A DNA stretch of 63,668 nt from an uncultured Chitinophagaceae bacterium (GTDB lineage: Bacteria; Bacteroidota; Bacteroidia; Chitinophagales; Chitinophagaceae), in the NCBI GenBank assembly GCA_937996595.1, contig CALKVC010000111.1, positions 1 to 63,668 of the forward strand. Reading direction: 5' to 3'. This document shows positions 1 to 7,472 of this stretch, piece by piece. The translations under genes were made by a program, and so were the position numbers. The notes below the pieces were generated by a model that was not told where the DNA came from, ran no database searches, and worked only from the letters and a program-made list of their open reading frames with translations. Position 1 is the stretch's first letter. Each line of letters begins with the position of its first letter.

Positions 1-27
1 GAGTTCAGACGTGTGCTCTTCCGATCT
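1..27. other. Illumina adapter remnant at contig start
   Basis: The first 27 bases match the 3' part of the standard Illumina TruSeq read-2 adapter; the core AGACGTGTGCTCTTCCGATC is present without a mismatch and ends at base 27. Genomic sequence starts at base 28. This is a library or assembly artefact. It creates the apparent stop codon of the adjoining minus-strand gene, because two of the three stop bases lie inside the adapter. Confidence 0.97.
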
Positions 28-1630
28 ATGGCATCGCATCTTCCTTTTTCCCCAGGTTTATCGTGTAAGGATTCACTTTCATATCCGGTGAAGTGCCATT
101 CACTTCGGCGCTTACCAGCCTGAAAATGGCTACAGCAACCTGTTCCAGGATATTCATATTTTTAGCTATCTGCTGTATGAGTTCATCGGGAGTTTCCTGC
201 ACTTCTATATCCTGCTGAAATTTCCTTAAATAACCCAGGTCAAACGGATCTATATAGCGGTTGGAAAAAACCTTATTTTCATAAGGCAGCCATTCCAGGA
301 AAAGGTCCTGCATCACTTTATTCAATTGCCCGAATTTCCGTCCCAGGCTATCAGGTGCCACAAACAATTCTTTCAGCACACGCAGGTTGGTAAATGCTTT
401 ATTGGCAAAAAGATGTGTAGGAACGGCCCAATAAGTAGCCCAGTCCCAGAATATTTTAATCACCATGATCTGTGTATTCCCCATTAGCAGATACTTATCC
501 TGGTAAACAGGAATCCAACTGTTAACCAGTGCCAGGTGCGATTGTTCATAAATATGTGCCCTGCCTGAAATATCTTCCCCATCCAGGTCACGTAATATCA
601 GGTCGCTCAGCCAGGAATTATTGAGTGAGATAAAATCGGTGCCCGGCGAATACAAAGGATCCAGGAAAGCGCCCGATTCACCGGTTACGCCCCAGCGCTC
701 TTCGGAATATAATTTTTCCGTGTGATGCGCATAATGTTTCAGGATCTTGAAATCCAGCAACCCATCCCCTTCCCCAAGCGGCACAAGCATCTTATAGGCC
801 AGCGGCTCATTCACCCGCATCCATTCAACTGCCTTTTCGTAGGTATTATACGTTTCAAACGGGTGCACAGCCGGATCGGCCACAATACCGATGCTTGTAT
901 TCTTTGACCCCAGCGGTATCACCCAAAGCCAGTATCCCGTATCCATGAAATGCACGGTGCTAAGGTACCGCAGGCCCGGTTCCAGGTATGATTGCCATTG
1001 CTTGTTGTCTGTCCAGGTATCTATGTCTATCACGCCTTTCAGCCGCCACCAGGCAGCATTGCTGTGATGCTCCATCGGTTTTTGAAACTGCAACTTACGT
1101 TTAAGGATACTTGAACGGCCTGATGCATCGGCCACCCAGCGGCAGGTAACGGTATGTTCTGCCCCATCTTTGATATACGAAACGCGATGTCCGTCAGCAA
1201 GCAAATCAACATTTGAAACTTTTGCGCCTAATACCAGTTCTGTGCCTTTTTCCCTGGTATGTTTCATGAGGTAATTTTCCAGGGTTCCCCGGTCAAGCTG
1301 GTGGCTGGGAACCGGAAGCCGAAGCCGTGGCCCCAATTCCACTCTGCTGGCTATATCCTCTTTTGTTTCTGATGGAAAGAAAAAGCGTAATCCGTGTTTG
1401 GGCAATTCGTGTTCTTCCAGGTAACCCTTCAGGTCAAGCACTTCCCGCAGGTAATGTGTACCCAGCTCAACAGTTGATTCGCCAACCTTGTGGGCGGCTG
1501 TGGCTGCTTCTGATTCCCTTCTTTCCAGCACCAACACCGATATGCCGGGTTTGGCCCGTTTAAGTTGCAACGAAAGGGTGAGGCCGGCAAGCCCCCCGCC
1601 CATAATTACCACATCATACTGTAAGCTCAT
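26..1630 (-). CDS. flavin-dependent halogenase/monooxygenase-like protein, 3' end cut by contig edge
   Basis: An FAD-dependent enzyme of the tryptophan halogenase-like family. The Rossmann motif GGGLAG is at residues 11-16, GEST at 50-53, a halogenase-type GYWLWVIP near 236-243, and an FAD-contacting stretch GESGAFLDPLYSPG near 325. Lys78 in LPKHG may occupy the place of the catalytic lysine of phenolic halogenases (inferred by position only). It probably halogenates or hydroxylates the aryl head or polyene of the pigment made by the neighbouring operon. The ATG at 1628-1630 diverges from the acyltransferase gene across a shared 219-base region. The apparent TAG stop at 26-28 is two-thirds adapter, so the last genuine codon is Pro at 29-31 and the true C-terminus is missing. 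The specific activity is uncertain. Confidence 0.85.
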   Translation of the reverse strand: MSLQYDVVIMGGGLAGLTLSLQLKRAKPGISVLVLERRESEAATAAHKVGESTVELGTHYLREVLDLKGYLEEHELPKHGLRFFFPSETKEDIASRVELGPRLRLPVPSHQLDRGTLENYLMKHTREKGTELVLGAKVSNVDLLADGHRVSYIKDGAEHTVTCRWVADASGRSSILKRKLQFQKPMEHHSNAAWWRLKGVIDIDTWTDNKQWQSYLEPGLRYLSTVHFMDTGYWLWVIPLGSKNTSIGIVADPAVHPFETYNTYEKAVEWMRVNEPLAYKMLVPLGEGDGLLDFKILKHYAHHTEKLYSEERWGVTGESGAFLDPLYSPGTDFISLNNSWLSDLILRDLDGEDISGRAHIYEQSHLALVNSWIPVYQDKYLLMGNTQIMVIKIFWDWATYWAVPTHLFANKAFTNLRVLKELFVAPDSLGRKFGQLNKVMQDLFLEWLPYENKVFSNRYIDPFDLGYLRKFQQDIEVQETPDELIQQIAKNMNILEQVAVAIFRLVSAEVNGTSPDMKVNPYTINLGKKEDAMP

Positions 1631-1849
1631 AAAAAGATTTTGTTGATTAAGAAATATGCTGTTGAAGATAAAGCATATAATTGATAATTAAATGCCCTCT
1701 TTTAAACCAGGTACTGTTTGTTTATCAATTGAATATACTAATCAACCATTGATTAAACATAAGCTCCCTGCTTAAACCTGGAACTTTTTAATGCCACTTC
1801 AAATCAAATATGATTAGTTATATAATTTTCTTTTATTTGCATTATCAAC
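1631..1849. promoter_or_regulatory. divergent promoter/operator region of halogenase-like and acyltransferase genes
   Basis: This AT-rich region separates two divergent pigment genes. It holds an imperfect direct repeat, TTAAACCAGGTAC at 1702-1714 and TTAAACCTGGAAC at 1772-1784 (11 of 13 identical, 70 bases apart), and two exact copies of TTGATTAA at 1643-1650 and 1749-1756. No perfect TAnnTTTG element is seen; the nearest on the plus strand is TACTGTTTG, with a three-base spacer. The repeats could bind a shared regulator, which is inference. Confidence 0.4.
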
Positions 1850-2605
1850 ATGAGCAAATTAACTGACAAACTGAAAAACATCAGGCTGGTGCGTGCACTG
1901 GTTTATGCAATCGTTGGATCAGTTTCTTATCCCGGCCTCAACATCATCAATAAGCTTAAGATTGAAGGTACAGAGCATCTTCACGGCCTCCCTAAAAAGA
2001 ATGTGCTGTTTGTAAGCAACCACCAGACTTATTTTGCCGAAGTGATTGCATTCCTTCATATTTTTTGCGCCGTTAAATGGAGAAAAAAGAATAAACTTGG
2101 CATTCCCTATTATTTGCTGAATCCGTTTACCGGCGTGTTTTTCGTTTCGGCTGCCGAAACCATGAAAGCAAGCTGGCTCACCAGGCTTTTTGAACTCGCC
2201 GGTTCCATAACGGTAAAGCGTACCTGGAATGAAGGAAGCAAGGAAGTGAGGCAGGGGCTGGATGTTTCGGATACCAGGAAAATTGACAGGGCGCTTAAAT
2301 CAAGCTGGGTGATCAATTTTCCGCAGGGAACCACCAAACCGTTTGCCCCGGGCAGAAAAGGGACGGTGTTGCTAATCAAACAGAACAGGCCGGTAGTAAT
2401 ACCGATCGTTATCAGCGGATTCAATAAAGCATTTGATAAAAAAGGATTAAAACTGGTAAAGAAAGGAACTTTACTGTCGGTACAATTCAAAGCGCCTCTG
2501 AAAATAGATTATGAAGCATCAAACGACGACATGATGGAAACGATTATGCTGTCTATCGGCCAAAGCAAAACCCAGGAAGGCCTTATCCAACAACACACAT
2601 CATAA
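1850..2605 (+). CDS. PlsC-like acyltransferase of the pigment cluster
   Basis: A 251-residue membrane-associated acyltransferase of the lysophospholipid (PlsC) superfamily. The region of the usual HX4D motif reads NHQTYFAE, with no Asp at the canonical place, and the usual FPEGTR motif reads FPQGTT with Gln for Glu. Degenerate acyltransferases like this are, as I recall, typical of flexirubin/aryl polyene clusters, where they may transfer the polyene acyl chain to the alkylresorcinol rather than to glycerophosphate. It is the only plus-strand gene in the cluster. It diverges from the halogenase-like gene and converges on the ligase gene, with 19 bases between the stops. Its stop codon lies inside a 17-base dispersed repeat. 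The family is secure; the substrate is inferred. Confidence 0.85.
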   Translation: MSKLTDKLKNIRLVRALVYAIVGSVSYPGLNIINKLKIEGTEHLHGLPKKNVLFVSNHQTYFAEVIAFLHIFCAVKWRKKNKLGIPYYLLNPFTGVFFVSAAETMKASWLTRLFELAGSITVKRTWNEGSKEVRQGLDVSDTRKIDRALKSSWVINFPQGTTKPFAPGRKGTVLLIKQNRPVVIPIVISGFNKAFDKKGLKLVKKGTLLSVQFKAPLKIDYEASNDDMMETIMLSIGQSKTQEGLIQQHTS

Positions 2606-2615
2606 ATCATACATC
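2599..2615 (-). repeat. 17-bp dispersed repeat, copy 1
   Basis: On the minus strand this reads GATGTATGATTTATGAT. The same 17 bases occur exactly at 41359-41375, inside an AT-rich tandem array between iscU and iscS. This copy overlaps the stop codon of the acyltransferase gene. Confidence 0.6.
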
Positions 2616-2624
2616 ATACATTCA

Positions 2625-3920
2625 CTAAATTCTTTTATCAATAAACTTCACAATCTTTCTCCCGGTTTCCGGCATTTGCATTTTTTGTAACTCTTCCCAG
2701 CTAACATATTTCACATGCGGGCTAACCCGCAGCCTCGCCTGCAGGTTAGCGCGGATAGTACGGTCGCACTCATCTGTCAACTGTGCCGGAACAATGTTGA
2801 GCAGCACTTCATCAGTTCCCATTTCATTTGAATATACTTCAGCCACATAATCAAGGATATGTTCCATCTCATTCAGCAGGTCGAACAGGGCCGGAGGATA
2901 TAAGGTGGTTCCTTTAAATTTGATCATTTGTTTCCTCCTGCCAACCACCGGCGACAGCCTGGTACTGGTTCTTCCGCAGGAACAGGTTTCTTCATGAGCT
3001 ATACACAGGTCGCCGGTCTTGTACCTGAGCAATGGCATTCCTTCTACACCCAGCGTGGTAATGGTTACTTCACCCGGTTCACCCGGTTTTACCGGCCGGT
3101 TATTTTCATCCAGCATTTCCAGTATGATCAGTTCCGGTTGCATATGGCCACCAACAGATGCTGTACATTCTGTAAAGGCTGTCTGCATTTCGGTAGACGC
3201 ATACGTGGAAAAAAGGCTTATATTCCAGGCATCGGTAATTTTCCTCCCCAGTATGTTCAATGAAAAATCTGTGTTACGGATGTTTTCACCGATACAAATC
3301 GCTTTTTTAACTGAAGAGCTGTTTATATCAATGCCATGTTCGCCGGCAAACTGGATAAGTTTTACGATGAATGACGGAACAGCAACGATGGCAGTGGGTT
3401 TCAGCCGTTGGATGGTATCCCACTGAAGGGACGGAACGCCCGGCCCCAGCCTGATGATGCCAGCCCCCATCTTCCTGATGCCGGAATAGTAAGCCATACC
3501 GGCCATGAACTGCCTGTCAAGGGTAAGCATGAGCTGGTACGTATCGGCAGCCGTACCGGCCGCACAGGTAAACGAAGAGTATTCATTGAATGCCAGCCTG
3601 TCAAGGTCATTATCGGTAAGTGCAATCGTTACGGGGCTCCCCAGCGTTCCGGAAGTGGAGCAATATTCAATGATCCTGTCCCTGCCAACACAGAGGAAAT
3701 CATGGTTGCGCTGCTGCAGGTCTTCTTTAACGGTTACGGGTATACGCTGTAAATCACCGATGGTCCGGATGCTGCTGATATCTATGTCATGCCCCCGGAA
3801 CATCTCCTTGTAAAAAGGGGAATTGGCAGCCACATACTGCAGCAGCTCCTGCAGCTTCTGTTCCTGTATAGCCGTTGCCTTATCCTTTGCTAGGAAGGCT
3901 GTTTCTTCAGAATAATTCAT
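2625..3920 (-). CDS. phenylacetate-CoA ligase (PaaK)-like adenylate-forming enzyme
   Basis: A 431-residue ANL-superfamily ligase, about the usual PaaK length. The phosphate-binding motif STSGTLGSP is at 88-96, GEVTITTLG and RYKTGDL lie near 285-310, and the C-terminal lid begins at RKQMIKFKG. It activates a carboxylic acid as acyl-AMP and passes it to CoA or an ACP thiol. In this cluster the likely substrate is an aryl acid or a fatty acid for pigment assembly (inference). Its ATG overlaps the stop of acpS as ATGA, which suggests translational coupling. This is the last gene of the minus-strand pigment operon. Confidence 0.85.
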   Translation of the reverse strand: MNYSEETAFLAKDKATAIQEQKLQELLQYVAANSPFYKEMFRGHDIDISSIRTIGDLQRIPVTVKEDLQQRNHDFLCVGRDRIIEYCSTSGTLGSPVTIALTDNDLDRLAFNEYSSFTCAAGTAADTYQLMLTLDRQFMAGMAYYSGIRKMGAGIIRLGPGVPSLQWDTIQRLKPTAIVAVPSFIVKLIQFAGEHGIDINSSSVKKAICIGENIRNTDFSLNILGRKITDAWNISLFSTYASTEMQTAFTECTASVGGHMQPELIILEMLDENNRPVKPGEPGEVTITTLGVEGMPLLRYKTGDLCIAHEETCSCGRTSTRLSPVVGRRKQMIKFKGTTLYPPALFDLLNEMEHILDYVAEVYSNEMGTDEVLLNIVPAQLTDECDRTIRANLQARLRVSPHVKYVSWEELQKMQMPETGRKIVKFIDKRI

Positions 3921-4294
3921 CTGTTTTCAATTATTACCATAGCGGTGGCCATGGATGTAAGATGTGACAAAGAAACAAATATCTTCCCCAGGCCCATCGC
4001 TTCAAAAGTGATGGCTGTTTTTCCCAGCAACCTTACCTGCGGCTTTCCATTCTCTTCATTGCCAATTTCAATTTCATTGAATGCCGTTCCTTCCCGCCAG
4101 CCAGTTCCCAGGGCTTTAAAAAAAGCCTCCTTGGCTGCAAACCGGGCTGCATAACGCTCAAATTTATGTGTATGTTTCTCGCAATAGGCAATTTCCTGTT
4201 CAGAAAAAACAAATTCCCTGAAGCCTGGCTGTTTGCCGATCTTTTCCTCCATCCTCCCTACTTCAATCAAATCTATACCGATTCCATATACCAT
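3917..4294 (-). CDS. acpS: holo-[acyl-carrier-protein] synthase (AcpS-type phosphopantetheinyl transferase)
   Basis: A 125-residue protein of normal AcpS length. It transfers 4'-phosphopantetheine from CoA to the serine of apo-ACP. GIDLIEVGR at 5-14 carries the metal-binding Asp8, and FAAKEAFFKALG at 52-63 carries the second acidic ligand Glu56; SLSH follows near the C-terminus. It lies between the C45 hydrolase gene (6 bases upstream) and the ligase gene (4-base ATGA overlap). This suggests that it primes the pigment ACPs. It may also be the housekeeping AcpS, since only one copy is visible here. Confidence 0.92.
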   Translation of the reverse strand: MVYGIGIDLIEVGRMEEKIGKQPGFREFVFSEQEIAYCEKHTHKFERYAARFAAKEAFFKALGTGWREGTAFNEIEIGNEENGKPQVRLLGKTAITFEAMGLGKIFVSLSHLTSMATAMVIIENR

Positions 4295-4300
4295 AATCTG

Positions 4301-5959
4301 TTACTGTTGTTTAGATTCAATCTTATTTATCTGCTTCCTTATGTGCGCTTCTTCGTTACCGGTAGCTATTTCCAGGGTAAGCGCTTTCCTGTAAAACGGC
4401 AACGCCTTCTTAAAGTCCTTTTTCCGGTACAGGTAATCGGCCGCCAGTACATATGCCAGGTAAAAATCAGGGTTGCTGGCCACCAGGCTGTCGGCATTCA
4501 CTTCTTGTCCGTCCATAAGGGCCTGCTTATATTTCCTGAAGCGTTCAAAGCGTCTGAATTCTTCCGTTTGCAGAAATGGGTCTGGAGCAATTCCAAGACT
4601 ATCTTCTGCAACCTCCCTGTTTACTTTCATTCCTTCCAGGGCAAACACCTTGCTGAGGTCGTAACATACATATTGGCCCAGTTGCCAGGGAGCTGTTGAA
4701 ACCCATACCCGTAATTTCTGTGGTTCAAAAACGATGGAATGATGGGATATGAGCTGGTTGACCGCTTTTTCATTCCCGTTCCCGATTGATGCGCCATGAA
4801 GCCCCTTACGGTCTCTCAATATATCCACTGTTTTCTGTACGGTATTTTTTCCGCCTGCGGCAAGCAGCTCCTGCATTCTTTCATACCTGTAAGGTGAAGC
4901 GCTTTCCTTCAATTGCTCCTGGTTTTTTTCTGACCGCGACAGCACATTGCTCTGAAAATGATTGGTGCAAATGATATAATCCCTGTGCGGATCATACACA
5001 TCCAGGTCGTTGGGGGTCTTCTCAATGATAACCGCTTTTCCATCCGCAGCAGAAGCTACCAGGAAGGATTCCGACACAAACATCTTCCTGCTTTTTGCGA
5101 TGGCGATGGCTTCCCTGATATTACCTGCATATTGCAATATTTCCCGGGTTACTATGGAAACAGGCGTGGCTGAGGCAAGTGGATAATCTGATTTTGCCGC
5201 ATTGATGGTAACTGCCAGGCCGGCATCGTTCATACCAGAGATGACGCCTATAAACCCGCCCCAGGTTACCGACATAAACCTATGCCCTTTTTCCGGTTTT
5301 GTAAATGACACTATTTTCTCTTCCGAAAACTTATCACCCACATAGAAATCAAAATTACGGCCGATGATCATGGTACTGTCGGCCGACATACTCTTCCAGG
5401 TACCAAAAGACGTGCAGCCCACCAGGGCCAGGTTCTGCAATGCATGGCCAATATCGTGCGCCGCATGATAATTAAGCAGGCGTTCATAATTACTGCCCAG
5501 GAAACGGAATTTATCAGATGCGGAAAAGGACACGCCATATATTTCATCCAGGTATTCCGGTGCTATATGCTTATCCAGGTTCCGGTTGAAAAACCCGATG
5601 AAGTCTTTCAGGAATCCCCTGTTAAACTTTGAAGGCACCATTTTATAGATCTGTTCTGCAAAATGTTCTTCCTGCCTTACCACCAGTTCTGTGGTGAGTT
5701 TACCGTTAATAACGCCCCTGTCAAAAGCTTTTCCGCCTACATAGAGTTCATACAGGCCGCTCCTGCTTTTCCTGAACCAGTTGTTCCCCAGTGTATAGAA
5801 ACCGTTCCCTTCGTCTATGCGTTGCAGTTTTAAACTGCTTTCATCCTTTACCTGCGGCTCATCAATATGGGCTGCAGATTTAACGTATATCACAAGCGCC
5901 ATCAGCAACAACATCAATACCGCTGATAACGTGACAATTCCGTTTACTATTTTTTTCAT
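4301..5959 (-). CDS. C45-family acyltransferase/hydrolase with C-terminal TPR-like tail
   Basis: From the ATG at 5957-5959 the protein has 552 residues. An N-terminal membrane anchor or signal (about 4-28) is followed by a choloylglycine hydrolase/acyl-CoA:6-APA acyltransferase-like Ntn domain. The putative autocatalytic nucleophile is Cys182 in GCTSFGTW. A TPR-like helical region fills about 480-545. Members of this family cleave or form amide or ester bonds; here it may join or remodel acyl chains on the pigment at the periplasmic face (inference). I prefer this start to the upstream ATG at 5995. It sits one base after the TAG of the preceding gene, has AGGA at 5969-5972 in Shine-Dalgarno position, and begins MKKIV like a signal sequence. 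The upstream start would add 12 residues. Confidence 0.8.
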   Translation of the reverse strand: MKKIVNGIVTLSAVLMLLLMALVIYVKSAAHIDEPQVKDESSLKLQRIDEGNGFYTLGNNWFRKSRSGLYELYVGGKAFDRGVINGKLTTELVVRQEEHFAEQIYKMVPSKFNRGFLKDFIGFFNRNLDKHIAPEYLDEIYGVSFSASDKFRFLGSNYERLLNYHAAHDIGHALQNLALVGCTSFGTWKSMSADSTMIIGRNFDFYVGDKFSEEKIVSFTKPEKGHRFMSVTWGGFIGVISGMNDAGLAVTINAAKSDYPLASATPVSIVTREILQYAGNIREAIAIAKSRKMFVSESFLVASAADGKAVIIEKTPNDLDVYDPHRDYIICTNHFQSNVLSRSEKNQEQLKESASPYRYERMQELLAAGGKNTVQKTVDILRDRKGLHGASIGNGNEKAVNQLISHHSIVFEPQKLRVWVSTAPWQLGQYVCYDLSKVFALEGMKVNREVAEDSLGIAPDPFLQTEEFRRFERFRKYKQALMDGQEVNADSLVASNPDFYLAYVLAADYLYRKKDFKKALPFYRKALTLEIATGNEEAHIRKQINKIESKQQ

Positions 5960-5960
5960 G

Positions 5961-7472
5961 CTAGGCATTCCTGATCTTTTGTACAATGTCTTCATTCCCT
6001 AAAAAAGCCACACAGGTTACCAACCCGCTCATGGTTGCTCCTAAAATACCATGCAGATTCAGGTTTTGTCCGGTGAGGTAAAGGTTCGGTATTTTGGTAC
6101 GCGGAGAAATAAAAGTTTTCAGCGGGTTCCTGTAATCCTTAACTATACCATACATGGAACCGTCATGATTACCGATATAATCCCTGTATGAAAGCGGCGT
6201 TGCCGTATAATAAGAAGCCATGCTTTCCCTCAGCCCCGGAAACTGCTTCTCAACCAGATCTATCAGTTTTTCGGCCTTTCTTTTTTTAAATGCTTCGTAA
6301 CTTTCTCCCCTGCCGGCTTCTGCAGAAACGGTATTGAACGTTCCTTCCCATTCCTTCACTTCTTCATACTTCATATATGCCAGTATGGTCATTGATTCTG
6401 CAAATGCATCCGTTTTGGATGATGCCGAAAAAAACACGGCATAGGAAAGTGGCCAGGTTTCATCATCATATTCCGTAAGGTTCCAAATATGTTCTTCCTT
6501 GTTGAAATAGAAATTGCTTTTATGGTAGCGGAGGCTGTCTTTCTTTAAAACAATATTCACCACAAAACCACCGATACTGTTTTCCAGGTTTTTCACCCTT
6601 GACCTGTAAGCAGTTTTTATAAGATCGGTTTCTGTCATTTCTAGTGTGGCCACAGGATGCATATTCGAAATAAAATGTTTGCCATAAATATGGCTGCCGT
6701 TTGCCAGTTGTACTGATACCACTTTACCGTTTTCAACAACTATCTTCTTCACTTCGCTGTTTCTGAAAATTTCACCGCCATGTTCCCGGATGTTCTGCAC
6801 CATCAGCTTACCAATCACTGAACCTCCATCCACGCATTTCCATGAACTTTCAATATAACTGTTCAGGATCATGGCATGCACGTAAAAGGGTGTTTTATCA
6901 GACTGTAACACATACAGCATATTGCTGCCAACCAATACGGCCTGTAGTTTTTTATTATCCGTAATGGATTGGATGAATGTTTTTGTGTCAAGTTCCAGCA
7001 CGGTTGTCTTCTCGTTTATATCACCTCCCGTCCTTAAATTATACAAAGGGAATTTACTGCATACTTCCTTAATCTTATCACAATATAAACGTAGAGCTTG
7101 TTCTTCACCGGGGAAATCCTTGAGCAGTTGACGGATAAAATTCTCATATCCCTGGGCGTGAACATATACTTTGTTATCACCCTCAAAGAGAATCTTATCA
7201 AAAGCGTCGGCATCCATGCGCTGCAATTTCAGTTTTCCAATCAGGCCCAGGTATTTGAATACCTGGTACAGGTTTTGCCCTTCCGACAAACCGCCCAGGT
7301 AATGTACCCCTGAATCGAAGATCACTTTGTCCCTCACATAAGTCTGGAGACTTCCGCCAACCTGCCGGTTTTTTTCCAGCACACAAACCTTATAACCCTC
7401 CCTGCCCAGTATGTCTGCACACACAAGCCCTCCCATTCCGCTGCCTATAATCACTATATCATATTGCACCAT
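5961..7472 (-). CDS. CrtI-like FAD-dependent oxidoreductase (phytoene desaturase family)
   Basis: This 503-residue flavoprotein begins with an FAD-binding Rossmann motif, GSGMGG at 11-16, followed by the family signature VGGSLQTY near 42-49. Near the C-terminus the LYLTGQNLNLHG segment fits the usual FAD-binding end of carotenoid desaturase/isomerase-like enzymes. In carotenoid pathways relatives desaturate, saturate or isomerise polyenes. Here, inside a flexirubin-like operon, it could act on the polyene chain (inference). Its start overlaps the end of the MMPL fusion gene by 14 bases, and its TAG stop lies one base before the chosen start of the C45 gene, so the genes are co-transcribed and probably coupled. 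Confidence 0.85.
   Translation of the reverse strand: MVQYDIVIIGSGMGGLVCADILGREGYKVCVLEKNRQVGGSLQTYVRDKVIFDSGVHYLGGLSEGQNLYQVFKYLGLIGKLKLQRMDADAFDKILFEGDNKVYVHAQGYENFIRQLLKDFPGEEQALRLYCDKIKEVCSKFPLYNLRTGGDINEKTTVLELDTKTFIQSITDNKKLQAVLVGSNMLYVLQSDKTPFYVHAMILNSYIESSWKCVDGGSVIGKLMVQNIREHGGEIFRNSEVKKIVVENGKVVSVQLANGSHIYGKHFISNMHPVATLEMTETDLIKTAYRSRVKNLENSIGGFVVNIVLKKDSLRYHKSNFYFNKEEHIWNLTEYDDETWPLSYAVFFSASSKTDAFAESMTILAYMKYEEVKEWEGTFNTVSAEAGRGESYEAFKKRKAEKLIDLVEKQFPGLRESMASYYTATPLSYRDYIGNHDGSMYGIVKDYRNPLKTFISPRTKIPNLYLTGQNLNLHGILGATMSGLVTCVAFLGNEDIVQKIRNA

Noticed and set aside
3917..3920. Frameshift between acpS and the ligase gene
   Set aside because: The four-base ATGA overlap is a normal coupled stop-start and both proteins are full length.
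4166..4699. Plus-strand open frame spanning the AcpS/C45 junction
   Set aside because: It lies antisense to two well-supported genes; composition is that of a shadow frame.
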